DNA of 64,000 nucleotides from assembly GCF_004798865.1 (NCBI RefSeq), contig NW_025335941.1:12008874-12072873 (forward strand), written 5' to 3'. A program made the position numbers and the translations under genes. The DNA is from Varanus komodoensis. Lineage: Eukaryota > Chordata > Lepidosauria > Squamata > Varanidae. Positions 24,831 through 35,561 of this stretch are shown piece after piece (the stretch's first letter is position 1; each line of letters opens with the position of its first letter). The notes beneath the pieces were generated by a model. The model was not told where the DNA came from and ran no database searches. It saw only the letters and a list, made by a program, of their open reading frames with translations.

Positions 24831-25322
24831 GTCACTATGAAGAAATGTATTCCAGCAAGAACTGACTTACCATTCTCACCAGATGACTTGTCTTTTCCAT
24901 TTGTTGCTCCCGCACCTTGTCTCTGGGAAAAGGGAGAAGAAAGGGAATGAAGACAGATGGACCTTGAGACTGCATTAAAGCAAAAAACAAGTGCAGCTAT
25001 GAAGCTGATGCGCATTCTCATACAGTTGTTCCCAAGAGTCTCCTCATCTGAATTCCTACCAAGGCTTTGGAGCGCCATATTATCTGGCCTTGCTTCTGAA
25101 ACTAAACCAAAGCACTAGGCATTTTCCTTTGTTCCGTGTTGGGTTTCTAAAATGCTTCAGTCTTCTCCAACCCCAAATTAAAACACTGTAATTTGAATTT
25201 CTTTTTTTGATTGAATATTGCTTTGATGCAAGTCTTGTTTCTTGAGTGAAACCCATATATCAGGAATTCCCCTTTGCTGTATATTGTTGCTTTTAATCCA
25301 GTTTCATCTCTTTTTGACCTTT

Positions 25323-25545
25323 TGTTGTTGTTATGTGTTATCAAGTCATCTCTGACATATAGACCCTATGAATGAAAGCGCTCCAAAATATCCTGTCATG
25401 ACAGCTCCTTTCAACTCTTCCAAGTTCAAGGCTGTGGCCTCCTTTGTGGATTCATACATCTGGTCTTCCTTTTCATCTTCTGCCCCCAACTTTCCCATGA
25501 TTGTCTTCTCCAGGCAGTCTTGCCCTCTCATGATATGCTTTTGTT
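25323..25545 (-). mobile_element. BovB-like RTE LINE, 3' coding end (reverse)
   Basis: Minus-strand translation of 25346-25531 gives RGQDCLEKTIMGKL, then YESTKEATALNLEELKGAV. This corresponds to the 'RGQDCLEKTIM.GK..GRR.RG..RMRW.DSIKEATGLNLEELKEAV' terminus of the BovB/RTE polyprotein in squamates. The + strand starts at a GTTGTTGTTATG stretch, which is the complement of the short 3' tail. Only the last ~70 codons and the 3' end remain, 5'-truncated as usual for RTE. A SINE with a BovB-derived tail is the alternative, but the coding match is long. Confidence 0.85.
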
Positions 25546-26360
25546 CTTACCCTGTCTCATTTCTGCAGTGAAGTCAGGTCAGATCACTGGAAATGAGACT
25601 GTTTTGCTGCCGCTGTTTGTCTGTCTCTGTAGCCTGTGGCTAGACTCACGGGAAATAATCCAAGCTATCTGCCATGGCGGCATCTTTCTGTATTGCACCT
25701 TCTCTCTGGCTGAGTTGCATAGATCAGTTTCTGGGAACACATAGCACTGGCTTGCAGAAGAGAGCTGGGCTGAACTCAGGCACGCTGAACCCTTTTTGCA
25801 CTGGCAGGTGCATTGGCAATTTTAAGAGAGCTTTCATAAAAAGGCAGCTACTGTGGGTATGAATGGTCCAAAAGCACTCATTTCTCAGGAGGCACACTGG
25901 CGAGATTAAAATAAAAGTAAGAGATGCCAGGAGAGGTTCCTCTGGGCACATTGGTTGCCATTTTGGGGTCCCCAGGATGAAGCAACATTTCTCATATCCC
26001 CACTCAAAAGGGACCCAAAATACCCCACACCCAAATGTATAATCTCAGTGCACACAAGCAAATAATTTTGTCTCTGCAGAAGCACTAACTTACATGACAT
26101 TGATATAGAGAATTATATATATTGTGTGTTGTCTATCTTGGGAAGAAATGAGGACCGAGTTCACAGAGAGCAAAGAAACAGAAGGCTGTTGATCAATATG
26201 CATAGATCTTATCAGAATAAGCAGAATTTGTACAGTGAATAAAGCCGCCATTATCTAACACTCAAGTTCAAGTGCACAACCTGCTTTGGTCAGATTTCAA
26301 GGTCTTTTGCAGCCCAGGGTCTAAGAGACTACACAGCAAAGGGTTATATGTGGGAAGCAG
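25546..26360. other. Unique DNA, no gene seen
   Basis: No repeat or domain-bearing frame recognised. Confidence 0.45.
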
Positions 26361-26520
26361 CCCAGCTTCATGGTTCAAATACTGAATGAAGAACATGGAG
26401 GCCTGAGTTGAATTCCCTGGACAGCCATCAACCTCATGGGCTGACCATGGACCACTCATACCCTGTCAGTCTAGCCTACCTCACAGAATCGTTGTGAAGA
26501 AAAAATGGGGAAGGGGAGGG
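26361..26520 (+). mobile_element. tRNA-derived squamate SINE
   Basis: Head CCCAGCTTCATGGTTCAAAT, B-box-like GAGTTGAATTCCC (26406-26418), CAACCTCATGGGCTGACCAT, CCTGTCAGTCTAGCCTACC, TCACAGAATCGTTGTGAAGA and AAATGGGGAAGGGGAGGG follow the full internal order of the family. The 3' tail is absent, ending in a purine-rich stretch. Moderately diverged. Confidence 0.82.
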
Positions 26521-28409
26521 CAAACAGGTAGCTATTCATTAATCCTTGCATCTGGCAACCGTCTCGCCCCTTTCTGGTCTTTGGCCTAACCTCTTGTTCA
26601 GAGATGACTTGAGACTATAAAGCCAGGTCTTATGCATACTGTCATAAATTGCCTTTGAGTTTCTTGTGTACCCAATGTGTGATAGTAATTAACAGAGATG
26701 AGAAAGGCACAGAGAGGTGCTTGTAATCCAAATGAGCATTTCTATGGCCAAGGCAAGATTTATATTCTTATTACACATCATGTGAAGCAAGAGTATCTGT
26801 ATTAAGGACACTGGATGTTTTAAGGGACATGGAGCAGCTGCTGGTCCGTCACTCTCCCTAATCTAGTAAAACAAGGCTGTTAAGGAGATGACCTCATATT
26901 CTGCTGAGAGAGATGTGAAGAACAATGATGTTGTGCCACATGTTCCTAGGAAGATGCTTAGGCATTCAGTATCAAGGGCTATCCAAGTATCACACATTTT
27001 ACTATTTTATTGATTGGATTTGCACCCCAGCCTTCAACAAGTGGGGAAGGAAACAATCAAAAGCTGCAATAAAACCGTTTAACACCCACCCCTGCAAAAA
27101 GCCCCACCATGATGCAAAGGCAGAAGCAGACCTGATCATTTCTGAGCCCGCCTGATGTAAGCCAGAGAAAGCATACTGCAGTTCTATTTAGGTGAGCCAT
27201 GTTGCAAGGTGTGTTTTAGCTGATAAATGGGACAATATAGCTTCTTCCTCCTGTAGAGGTGACTGGGGCACAACTGGGAGGAATCAGGAAGGCCCATTGA
27301 CTCAACAGTGGCAGAGACAGGCTTGAGCTCGTGCCCACCTCTCTAAAGTACTCCCCCGACTTCAGGAAACTAGATGCAAAGCACCCCAAGCGATACAGGA
27401 GAGCATAAAAACGCTGTGGCTGTTAGCCAGATAAGGCGAAGCGGCTTCCCTCCTTCCTGCCAGAAAAAAACTCTTATTTCCATTGGCCTGGGGCTGCAGA
27501 AATGATGGAGAAGTAATCTGGTCTTTGCTAAGCTGGAGTGTTAGTGAGAGGATATCAGTTTCCCTGAGATGGCTAGGAGGGCTTGTTTAGAGGTCACCAT
27601 GTTGTTCCAGAACTGATCTCTCTCCTCCATTTTTCTCCTCCATTCCCTGTTCCTCATGCCTCTTGCCCTCATAGTTGATAAACCTAAGAGCAGAAGCTAT
27701 GATTCATTTTCATATATGTACATGGCTTACTGCCAGCTAGAGAATTTGGCAACATTTGATGGGCTCAGATCCAGAAATGAAACCCAAGCTGGGCAAGAAT
27801 TCCCAGCTTACTTGTCCACTGGAGACCTGCCCCAGAAAAAAACTGGTGATGGGAGCCAAGCATCCACTTAGCATGGGAGACTTGGGGAGTGCAAGGGCAG
27901 CTTGTGCAGGATTGGCAAAGTTTAGCAAATCCAGATTGGTTTCACAAATAGCTGAGCTATTTGCTCTTTGGGGAAAAATAGTTCAGTTCATTCCTGAGTC
28001 AATCTGATGTGGGCCAGAGAGAGAAATGACCCATCTCTCCCACCACTGAATTTTTAAAGTGAATTTACTGTATTCAATATTTATTGAGAATAGCTACTTG
28101 GTAGGCATTTGGAAGCTAAACATGAACTAATATGTGCGTGTGATGACGTACGCTATGAATGAACTAAATCCATCTGTTTCACTTAATCTCACATTCAAAT
28201 GTTTTAAACCTCAATTTCTTCCCATTCCACATATGAAGAAATACATGGATTGAAATTAATGCTTGCCCATCCCTAGCATACACTAGAGTGGAGATCTTTT
28301 CTGTGCATTTGACTGGTGGGATACCACATTCCTGCAATGCCTCAGAACTTGTGCTAGCAAACACCACTAGCAGTTGTCTGAGGCACAGTTATTCTTCTAC
28401 TTCTAGTAG
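26521..28409. other. Unique DNA, no gene seen
   Basis: No gene supported. It contains the first copy of a 32-nt exact duplication (27964-27995) and a reversed fragment of the AT-rich repeat (about 28190-28290, ending CCCATCCCTAGC). Confidence 0.45.
27964..27995. repeat. 32-nt exact direct repeat, copy 1
   Basis: Begins CTCTTTGGGGAAAAATAG and ends TTCATTCCT. Identical to 30136-30167, about 2.17 kb downstream in the same orientation. Flanks differ, so only this short core is duplicated. Confidence 0.95.
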
Positions 28410-28442
28410 ATGAGATTCCAGAGCTCATGAGATTCCAGAGCT
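28410..28442. repeat. 17-bp period tandem duplication
   Basis: ATGAGATTCCAGAGCT at 28410-28425 and 28427-28442, separated by one base. Confidence 0.95.
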
Positions 28443-28539
28443 GGAATGTGAATGTGAAAACATAATAATTATACATTAAATAAGATAAAGAATTCTGCCA
28501 CTATGATGTGTAGGAGGAAACAAAGTTTATGACTGCTCG

Positions 28540-28742
28540 GGGCTATGCAGAGTTTTAAAGTCAGAGGCTGTGCAGAACATCAACGTCGCAATATGAGATG
28601 GATTGACTCCATCAAAGAAGCCACAGCCTTGAATTTATAGCAGCTGGGCAGCAGTGTCAGGGAGAGGACATTCAAGGGCTTTCATTCATAGGGTTGCCAT
28701 AAGCAGGAGATGGCTTGCTGGAATATAACAACCACAAACAAA
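28540..28742 (+). mobile_element. BovB-like RTE LINE, 3' coding end
   Basis: A frame at about 28585-28640 reads RRNMRWIDSIKEATALNL and then a stop, matching the same C-terminal BovB motif as the copy at 25323 (shared EATALNL). Downstream, GGGCTTTCATTCATAGGG and TTGCCATAAGCAGGAGATGG match 'tcattcatagggtcgccatgagtcgga'. A short tail AACAACCACAAACAAA follows. The copy is interrupted by substitutions and heavily 5'-truncated. Confidence 0.85.
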
Positions 28743-29984
28743 GGGGCAGCAAAAGCTACAATATGGGCCAAAGGGTCCCCCTCAGCCACACTTTTTGACA
28801 TAATTATCAATGTAGTAAATTGTGTTCAGTAAATATGGCACAGTCCTTAGGTGTAAGTCAAAGCCAAGAGTGACTTCCTTGCTATAAAGGAACTGTACCT
28901 GCTTTATTGTTTCACTATTCCTATTTCTTGCGATTGCTCCAGGCTGCATTTTTCTTTACAATTTCCCACCTAACTTTCATTTCTTTAAATCTTTTCATTA
29001 TCTACTTTCTGTGATGAGTTGTGGTCAGTTATGCTTTAACAAAAGCCTCTTGGGAAGATTTTATTTATGACCCATAAATATCCTTTCTGAAATAAGTTTT
29101 AAAGGCTTTTTTATTATTTTGAAAACACTTTCATTGCAGATTAATGAACAAGAACAAAGAGAGTGTTTCTTGTTTGTTTTCCTTAAAAATCAAAGCAGAG
29201 GGAGGCAGTATTAGTTTTCGGTGACAGTCCAAGAAGGGTTGCCTCCAATGCAAGAAATCCAAGCTGAACAAATGTGTGCACGGGAAGAGCAGGATGGTGG
29301 TGGTGCAGTCACAGCCAACCTATGCATGTTCAGCTGACTGAAGCCCTGTTGTCAAGCTGTTCTCCCTGCCTCCCATGTGGGTACCACTGTGCAAGGAGAG
29401 GGCAGAGATGGGCCCCTTGGCCCAGCCTCCTTCTGCATCGACCACTCCCCAGAGCCCCCCACATGTTGCAGGCTGAACTTCTATAGTGGGGATAGCTTTA
29501 TGTCTGAGTGGGCACGCCACACAATTCACAGTCCTGGAAAATCAGAGTTCTAAATTGCAGAGCCTTACTGTTTCTGATCCTGGAGGAAATACAACTCTCA
29601 TAACTAGTAACTATTTATAGCCTTATCTTTCATAAACTGGTGGTATGGTAGTGTTTTCCATGGTTCCCACCAGGCCGCTTCATGGGAGTGCCCCATGTTC
29701 TAGTACTATGTGAGACAGAGAACCCATGCTGTAGCTGCTTTTAATATTTCATAATAACCAGATATTTAAATGGTCCTAATGTATAAACTCATGTGGTCTG
29801 AAACATGGAAGGGCCACTGTTTAATCCCTCCTCTTTCTTAATGGTACTCCTGGAACTGGAGAAGTATACAGCTAAATGTTAAGTGAGGGCAGTTGCAGGT
29901 AATAAAAAGACACTAGAAATAGCCTAACTTGAATGAGAGAAAGTCAGGAAAGGTATGTTTGCCTGTGTCAAGTAGGCAAGCTTC
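28743..29984. other. Unique DNA, no gene seen
   Basis: AT-rich to 29.2 kb, then a GC-richer patch (29270-29530) with antisense-overlapping frames and no domain. Confidence 0.45.
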
Positions 29985-30120
29985 CATATAGCTTAAAGTG
30001 CCTAATTCTGCCTAATTTTGGAAGCTAAGCAGGGTCAGACCTGGTTGAAATCTGGATGGGTGACTTAAATGTTGTGAACTACCCAGAGAGCTTCTGTAAT
30101 AATAATGTCATAAAGGTGAG
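29985..30120 (+). mobile_element. 5S rRNA-derived SINE with L2-like tail
   Basis: TTGGAAGCTAAGCAGGGTCA, then GACCTGGTTGAAATCTGGATGGGTGAC is the 3' half of 5S rRNA (C box region; fresh 5S reads 'ggaagctaagcagggtcgggcctggttagtacttggatggg'). A tail follows, GTTGTGAACTACCCAGAGAG then CTTCTGTAATAATAATG, that resembles the L2-like 'ttgtgaaccgcccagagagcttc...aataata' end. A SINE3-type element. It differs from the better-known squamate 5S-SINE with a BovB-like tail. Confidence 0.8.
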
Positions 30121-30135
30121 TGGAAGAGAGAAAGT

Positions 30136-30167
30136 CTCTTTGGGGAAAAATAGTTCAGTTCATTCCT
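30136..30167. repeat. 32-nt exact direct repeat, copy 2
   Basis: Identical to 27964-27995. It lies 15 bp past the 5S-SINE tail and its last three bases overlap the start of a direct and inverted repeat cluster. Confidence 0.95.
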
Positions 30168-30206
30168 TACTAGGTCCTTACTAGGTTCCTAACTTACCTA
30201 GTAAGG
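30165..30206. repeat. Direct plus inverted repeat (hairpin)
   Basis: CCTTACTAGGT occurs twice in tandem (30165-30175, 30176-30186). Its exact reverse complement ACCTAGTAAGG follows at 30196-30206, giving an 11-bp perfect stem with a 9-nt loop. Confidence 0.95.
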
Positions 30207-30456
30207 ATACAATCTGAAAGTAAATGCAGATTAAAGGACAAGTAAACACCTTGATGGCAAGGGCAATTCAGTCATGAAACTGGCCACAGGAGGAGGATGT
30301 AGACTGGGATTTGCTGGAGGTGCTTCATGTTGAGGGTGTGCAACTCAGCAGAACGCAACCTCATTAAGGTTCTCCAAATTCTGTCAGGAAGCGAATTCCA
30401 ACTTGTATCCATATCAGATCGTGAACTTCGGTGTTGTCTTTCTTTTTTGAACATTC
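30207..30456. other. Unique DNA, nothing seen
   Basis: No feature recognised. Confidence 0.45.
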
Positions 30457-30600
30457 ATGTGTTTTGCCAAATATGTGCATCAGTTCTAAAAAAAATTTAG
30501 TACGTATGCTTACCTGTTGATTAAAGTGGTTTCTGCACATATTTTTCAAAAATACATATGGTTTCATACACATTTTTAATGCTTTTTTTGTTCTTTGACT
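30457..30600. repeat. Degenerate AT-rich dispersed repeat
   Basis: Quasi-periodic 'ttgccaaatatgtgcat', 'gtacgtatgcttacc', 'ctgcacatatttttc', 'catacacatttttaatgc' segments, similar in style to the repeats at 15990 and 18835. Confidence 0.35.
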
Positions 30601-30699
30601 GCATCACTTGCTCAAAAATGCAGACTGCAGACATTCAGTTCCAGGTCTGGTCTAAAATGAAGTGAAACACATTTCTCATACATCCATATTTGCATAAAG

Positions 30700-30736
30700 A
30701 ATATATGTGTGTGTGTGCATGTATGTATGTGTGCAT
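30700..30736. repeat. (GT)n / (GTAT)n simple repeat
   Basis: Imperfect TGTGTGTGTG with GTATGTATGT, about 35 bp. Confidence 0.85.
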
Positions 30737-30744
30737 TTCAATTT

Positions 30745-30850
30745 AACCCTATAGCCGAGCATCTCTGGGTAGTTAACAAAAGTTAAAATTAAACAAAAGT
30801 TAAAAAGGCATAAACCCAAAAAATAATTTAAAAGAACAAAACCGTAATAG
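30745..30850 (-). mobile_element. L2-like LINE 3' UTR (reverse), diverged
   Basis: AGCATCTCTGGGTAGTTAAC then AAAAGTTAAAATTAAAC and AAAAATAATTTAAAAG. The reverse complement corresponds to the T-rich 3' UTR and 'gtaaaccgcccagag' end of squamate L2-like elements. No tail microsatellite. Confidence 0.5.
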
Positions 30851-30999
30851 CAGCTGCGATTGCTGTTATTCGGCATAGAAGTATAGCAATTTACATGTAA
30901 TTAGCACATATTAGTAACTTGCAACTTCTCCCAATTAATGGCACTAGTGAGCCTTCCTAGCTATATTCCTTACTGCGTCTTTACTATGCATGTATGTAT

Positions 31000-31588
31000 T
31001 TAAAGTTTTTATAGAGTGTTCTGTAGCAAACACTCTCAGAATGGTTTACAGCATAAACGCAACTTGTCCCTAACTGTACCATCCTAGCTCTAAGAAAAGA
31101 TAAACACAAGATTATTTCTTCCTATTCTTTTAAGCACTCATCCACATTCAGAACAAATCTAATTGCAACCATGTTGTCCCTCAGCACAGAATTTTCAGTG
31201 AATTTCAGCCTCTTATTCAGAATCTTGGCCACAGCCACCTAGCAACTTCCCCTAGGCTTTAATTTCAGAGAGAAATTTACAACAGTTTGTGCCTGCAATG
31301 TGGTCATAACTTAAACAGTTATGAGTGATACAATATGTGCCTTTAACTATTAGGCAGAATGGAACATTTTCCCCAATGTGTAGGTGTAACAGAAGGGGGA
31401 ACAAATATAATGGCTTTCTTCTGCATCTCTCTCTCTCATTCTGTCTCACACACATGCATACACACACGTCATGATTCCATCAGAGTCCTATTCCATCATT
31501 GCTTGTCATTCTGTGCCACTAGTCATTTAATTCCTCAGCTCCACCTGATTCCCTAAAAATGCACTTTGAGGTAGCCAGAATAGAACAT
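31000..31588. other. Unique DNA with possible LINE end at 31008-31060
   Basis: AACACTCTCAGAATGGTTTA at about 31030 weakly resembles a reversed L2/CR1 3' end. The rest has no recognised feature beyond a short TC/CA-rich patch (31425-31466). Confidence 0.35.
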
Positions 31589-31640
31589 AGGAATTCCTTT
31601 GTACCAGCTCAAACTACTGGTCCAGCAGGTTTGGTGTTGA
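31589..31640 (-). mobile_element. CR1-tailed SINE or CR1 3' end fragment
   Basis: GAACATAGGAATTCCTTTGT, then ACTACTGGTCCAGCAG matches the reversed CR1-like 3' end that also terminates the tRNA/CR1 SINE at 53574. Only about 50 bp. Confidence 0.55.
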
Positions 31641-32159
31641 GGAACACTGAACTGTCTTCATCCCAACAGCCAAATTCCATTTTGGGGACCCTTGAGAAAG
31701 AGACACATACTAGGGGTGAACCCTACCTTCTTCTAGAAGATGAAGAACATTGCAAATTTTGGAAAATCTTTATCAAACATGAACTGAAATGGACTTATCC
31801 ATCTGCACCATCCAAATGGAATAGATACAGCTACTGTTAGCATGATCCACTTGGCTGTCAAATAGCTGTTGAAGGTGAGAAGCTTGCCAAGGAAAAAGAG
31901 TTGGTCGTCCTAATTTGGCACTAATATGGTTCAATGCTGCAGATGGGTGAGAAATTCATTTCAGCTCATGTTTTGATGACAATTGACCCAGTTTGCACCT
32001 TCCAGACTAAGCACTGACTCAGACACAGTTTGTGGTCAAAGCCTGTATGCCTCTCCCTCATACTGCTAGAACCTGGGGTCCTCCCATGGAACTGATGGGT
32101 AGGTGAGTCAGGACAATCAGGGGAAGGATTCTTCTCATAGTGCATAAACTATGGTATTC
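31641..32159. other. Unique DNA, no gene seen
   Basis: A 93-codon frame (31559-31840) starts inside the SINE fragment and has no domain. The stretch 31938-32010 (GGGTGAGAAATTCATTTCAG) may be a further degenerate AT-rich repeat. Confidence 0.4.
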
Positions 32160-32440
32160 ATGAGACCCACCAATCTGGATGGCTTCAAAGGCGGACTGGA
32201 GAAATTCATGGAGGGGGGCGCTACCAATGGCTACTCGTCCTACTGGCTATCTGTTACCTCCAATATCGGGGGCAGTATACCTCTATACACCACTTGCTGA
32301 GGAGCATGGACAGGAGAGTGCTGTTGCATGCATGTGCTGCCTGTGTGCTCACTGTGGGCAGCTGGTTGGCCACCGTGAGAACAGAATGCTGGGCTAGATG
32401 GCCCCTGGTCTGACCCAGCAGGGCTGTACTTGCACGGTGG
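32160..32440 (+). mobile_element. CR1 LINE 3' end, + orientation
   Basis: TCTGGATGGCTTCAAAGG, GGACTGGAGAAATTCATGGA, GGCTACTCGTCCTACTGGCT, TACCTCCAATATCGGGGGCA, GCTGGTTGGCCACCGTGAGA and GGGCTAGATGGCCCCTGGTC follow in unbroken order the squamate CR1 3' region, ending '..gacccagcagggctgtacttgc'. The terminal octamer tail is missing or mutated. About 280 bp, moderately diverged, 5'-truncated. Confidence 0.9.
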
Positions 32441-33586
32441 TCCATGTGGGGGGAAAAGAACAGCACAGAACTGAAAAGAGAAAAGAAAAGCTGTTCAACA
32501 GCATCTGTATATCTGAAAAAAGCATACATTTAAAATCCAAGTTAAGAATGGATACATTTCAAAGAAGGACTCAGGTGATTTCACATGAAATGCACATGGA
32601 TTTTCATGCAAAAAAAGAAGCTTGCAATCTGGTATGAACTTCAATTGGAACATACTTCAAGTTTGCATTTGGAGAACTTCCGCAAGCTCAAGTTCTTCTG
32701 ATTCCCACATTTGTACTGAATACCCAGGGGCCCAAGCCCAGTCTTGCAAGAGCAAAGTAGTCAAAACCTTGACCTAGACAGAGAAATCTATCAGTGTAAG
32801 TTTTTGCCATATTCAGATTTTGTAAATTTTAAGTTCTTTTTTCTCCAGTATTGCAGACTTTGCTAAATTGCTATCACAACCAAAATGAAATTAAATTCTC
32901 ACCTCTCCCTAAAACTACATCACAATACACTGTTACCAGAGTATAAATCCCACACAGGGAAAATGCAGCTTGGGTATGCAGCTTGGATCTCTGGCCATGT
33001 GTGATGCACCCTTAGGGTTCATGGGGGTGGGATGAGGATGGTGACAGGAAACCATACGGAAAGGGCTTTTGCAGGAAAGCACCTGTCTACAGAACACAGG
33101 GAAACCTGAGCTCATCACCCACATCCTCCCAAACATACATGATGCAGAAGACTCCCAGTGCTTGAAAGGAGGTTGTGACCCAGAAAGGCTTTGCTTCCTG
33201 TGGTGCACAACCCCTCTCCACCCCACTCCACTCACATTTCTTTCCTTCCCCTCTAGCATCTGGTGCAGACTGCACTTCCCCCCGTCCCTGCTTAAGCCAT
33301 AAATATTGTTTAGAACATTCCCCAGTTAGGTTGCAGTGGCCATATTGGGTAATCCAAGTATGTCATCCTTAATTTGTATTTGCACTGATTCAATTACAAC
33401 ATACTATTTTTGGAAACCTCTGATAATGAAGAGAAATTATATACAGTTGTAAGACTTTGAGGACAGCTTCCATAAATGGTATCCTTTAAAAACAATCATG
33501 AAAAAGCAAATAGACATGTTTCGTAATCTTTTGGTGAGGGTACCCTCTTTCTGTGTAGCCTAGCAAAACATCTCTGATAAACTCTA
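32441..33586. other. Unique DNA, no gene seen
   Basis: No supported gene. Antisense-overlapping frames at 32933-33302 are treated as spurious. Confidence 0.45.

Positions 33587-33651
<65 letters not shown>
33587..33651. repeat. (AT)n microsatellite
   Basis: About 65 bp of AT with two GTATAT interruptions. Self-complementary, so able to form a cruciform. Confidence 0.97.
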
Positions 33652-33654
<3 letters not shown>

Positions 33655-35561
33655 CATATACAAATTGCATGCACTTTTGTACCTGCTTTTGCCCTGTTTG
33701 GGACTGCTTTTTTAATAATGACGCATAAGTGACCTATCCACACCTCTGCTTTATAGCCTAGGAGGAGGCTGGAGAGGGAAGGTATCCTCCAGGTCTGCCT
33801 AGATGTCCCTCTCCAGGACCCAACCAACTGAATGGAGATGCAGCTGGCCAGGGACCAAGGTTCTGGCTGCATGCCTGAAGGGGGGGGAGGGTCCTTTTAC
33901 ACTCTTCCCCACCACCCGCACAATTCCAGGTGACAAGCAAAGCTTCCCTCCGCTAAGCAGGAACTAGCACTTGCACAAATTCTATCCCATTTGATATTTG
34001 CTGTGTCGACATATCAGGAATTGAGCTATTTTGAAATCAGCAGACTCTTTGACAAATATGTCTTTGTGCTTATAGCAATCAGAAATATTTTTGATGAGGG
34101 AATTAACAGGACGCTTGAAAGCGATGTTCAAAGCAGCTACAAGAATGTACAATGTTCTTACTGTGATCCTCTGAAGAAGTGCATTTTTCATGCACACATA
34201 TTTGCCTTCATGGACAACATTTGCTTAGCATGAGTAATTCCATGTGCTTCAATGGGACAACTGCATTAGTAACGCTTGCTTAATCAAGGACTTGGATTTT
34301 ACATACATTTCTGCAAATTGCACATGCTTCATAGGCAACAGGCAAGAGCATAAAAGATAGCTAACTTCTTTTTTCCTTCCCAACAGAACTGATTGCCAAT
34401 TAAGTTTACCCATTTTAATAAGGTTAATTAATTAGTCTTTATTCAAATTAGAGTGGAAAAGCTATAAGCGAAATGGACTATAAGTGAAATGTTTTGAGTT
34501 ATGAAACAGGTGCATAAAATGTTTTGATCTAAATAGGAAATGACCAGCCTTTCCCAATTCTCCTCCTGTCTACTATGAACATGTACAGAGCTTGAAGGCT
34601 CAATCCTATGCATGTTTAGACAGAAGAAAGTCCTACAACTACCAGCATCCCCCAGGAAGCCTGGCTGGCCAGGGCACACTGCAAGCTGTAAGGCTTTTCT
34701 GTCTGAACCTCCATGGGTTTCGGCTTTAAGAGAGCAATACTATGGGCATTTAGCCCAAATGATGGAGGGCTCCAACCTCCAGGTCCTCTGTGCATCCAGA
34801 GTCCTGCTGAACTCTTGCTGGCAGGGCAGGAGCAGCAATGAGAGTGCTTTTAGCCTCTCCATCAACCTTCAGTGTTTTTCATTAGGTGGGTGTGTACATT
34901 CTCTCCGAGGAGTGAAAACAGGGACAGAGAGGGCATTGGGTCCAGCAGATAGAATGGCACTGTCCCTCTTTGCTCACCTGAAATGCACCCTCTTCCTCCC
35001 TTCCTGAGGCAGAAGTCTCAGCCTCCGGAGTGGGAGCCACTGTGGCGCCTTCTGCGGCAGCTGGGAAAGGCCTGGGTAGAGGGCGGGGTGAGGAGGTCCA
35101 CAACGGCATCTCTTCCTCCAAGCTCAGAGCTTCAGACGAGATCTACTGCATCCTACGACCACTCAGGTGGTGCCCAGTCTGTGGTAAATGGAAGTCTATG
35201 ATGTGGCAAGGGTCAAGCAAGGCAGAAGTGGCAGCTTCTTTGTGGGGGTGGAGAAGGGAAATCTGTGGATCTGATGGGTCTCTCCTCTCTGGTCCCCACC
35301 TGGCACACCTTTTCTCCATCCTCATCTACTTCTGAGGTAGCGATAGGGATCTCAGAAAAGGAACCAGCATGGTGGCTGGGAGGAGAGAGCGGAGACTTTT
35401 GTCTCTGCAATGGTGGCTCTATCTAGAGCTTCCACAGGAGAATCCCAAGAATCCTCTGCCTCCTTATATGTCAACTGTGGACCACAGGATTACTTTCTCA
35501 GTGGAAAGAATAGAATAAGAGACTTCAGTGCTCAGTGGATGAGCAGGGAAGTGCTATTGTT
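33652..35561. other. Mostly unique DNA, no gene seen
   Basis: The stretch 34592-34680 holds GGCTCAATCCTATGCATG and then CCTACAACTACCAGCATCCC, i.e. fragments of two squamate short repeats side by side. Frames at 34612-35335 overlap on both strands with no domain. An AT-rich TTAAGTTTACCC/TTAATTAATTAG block lies at 34395-34445. Confidence 0.4.

Larger units (their letters stand above)
22936..25322. other. Unique DNA, no gene seen
   Basis: No supported gene. GAAACCACAACAA at 23201-23213 matches the core of the 8.1 kb and 63.1 kb repeat but the flanks align poorly. Overlapping frames at 23573-24010 (minus), 23918-24301 (plus) and 24228-24601 (minus) have no domain. Confidence 0.4.

Noticed and set aside
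29985-30120. Functional 5S rRNA gene
   Set aside because: Only the internal and 3' half resembles 5S, with substitutions, and it continues into a LINE-like tail, so it is a SINE.
33486-33872. 128-codon frame with Ile-Tyr repeats
   Set aside because: Generated by the (AT)n tract.
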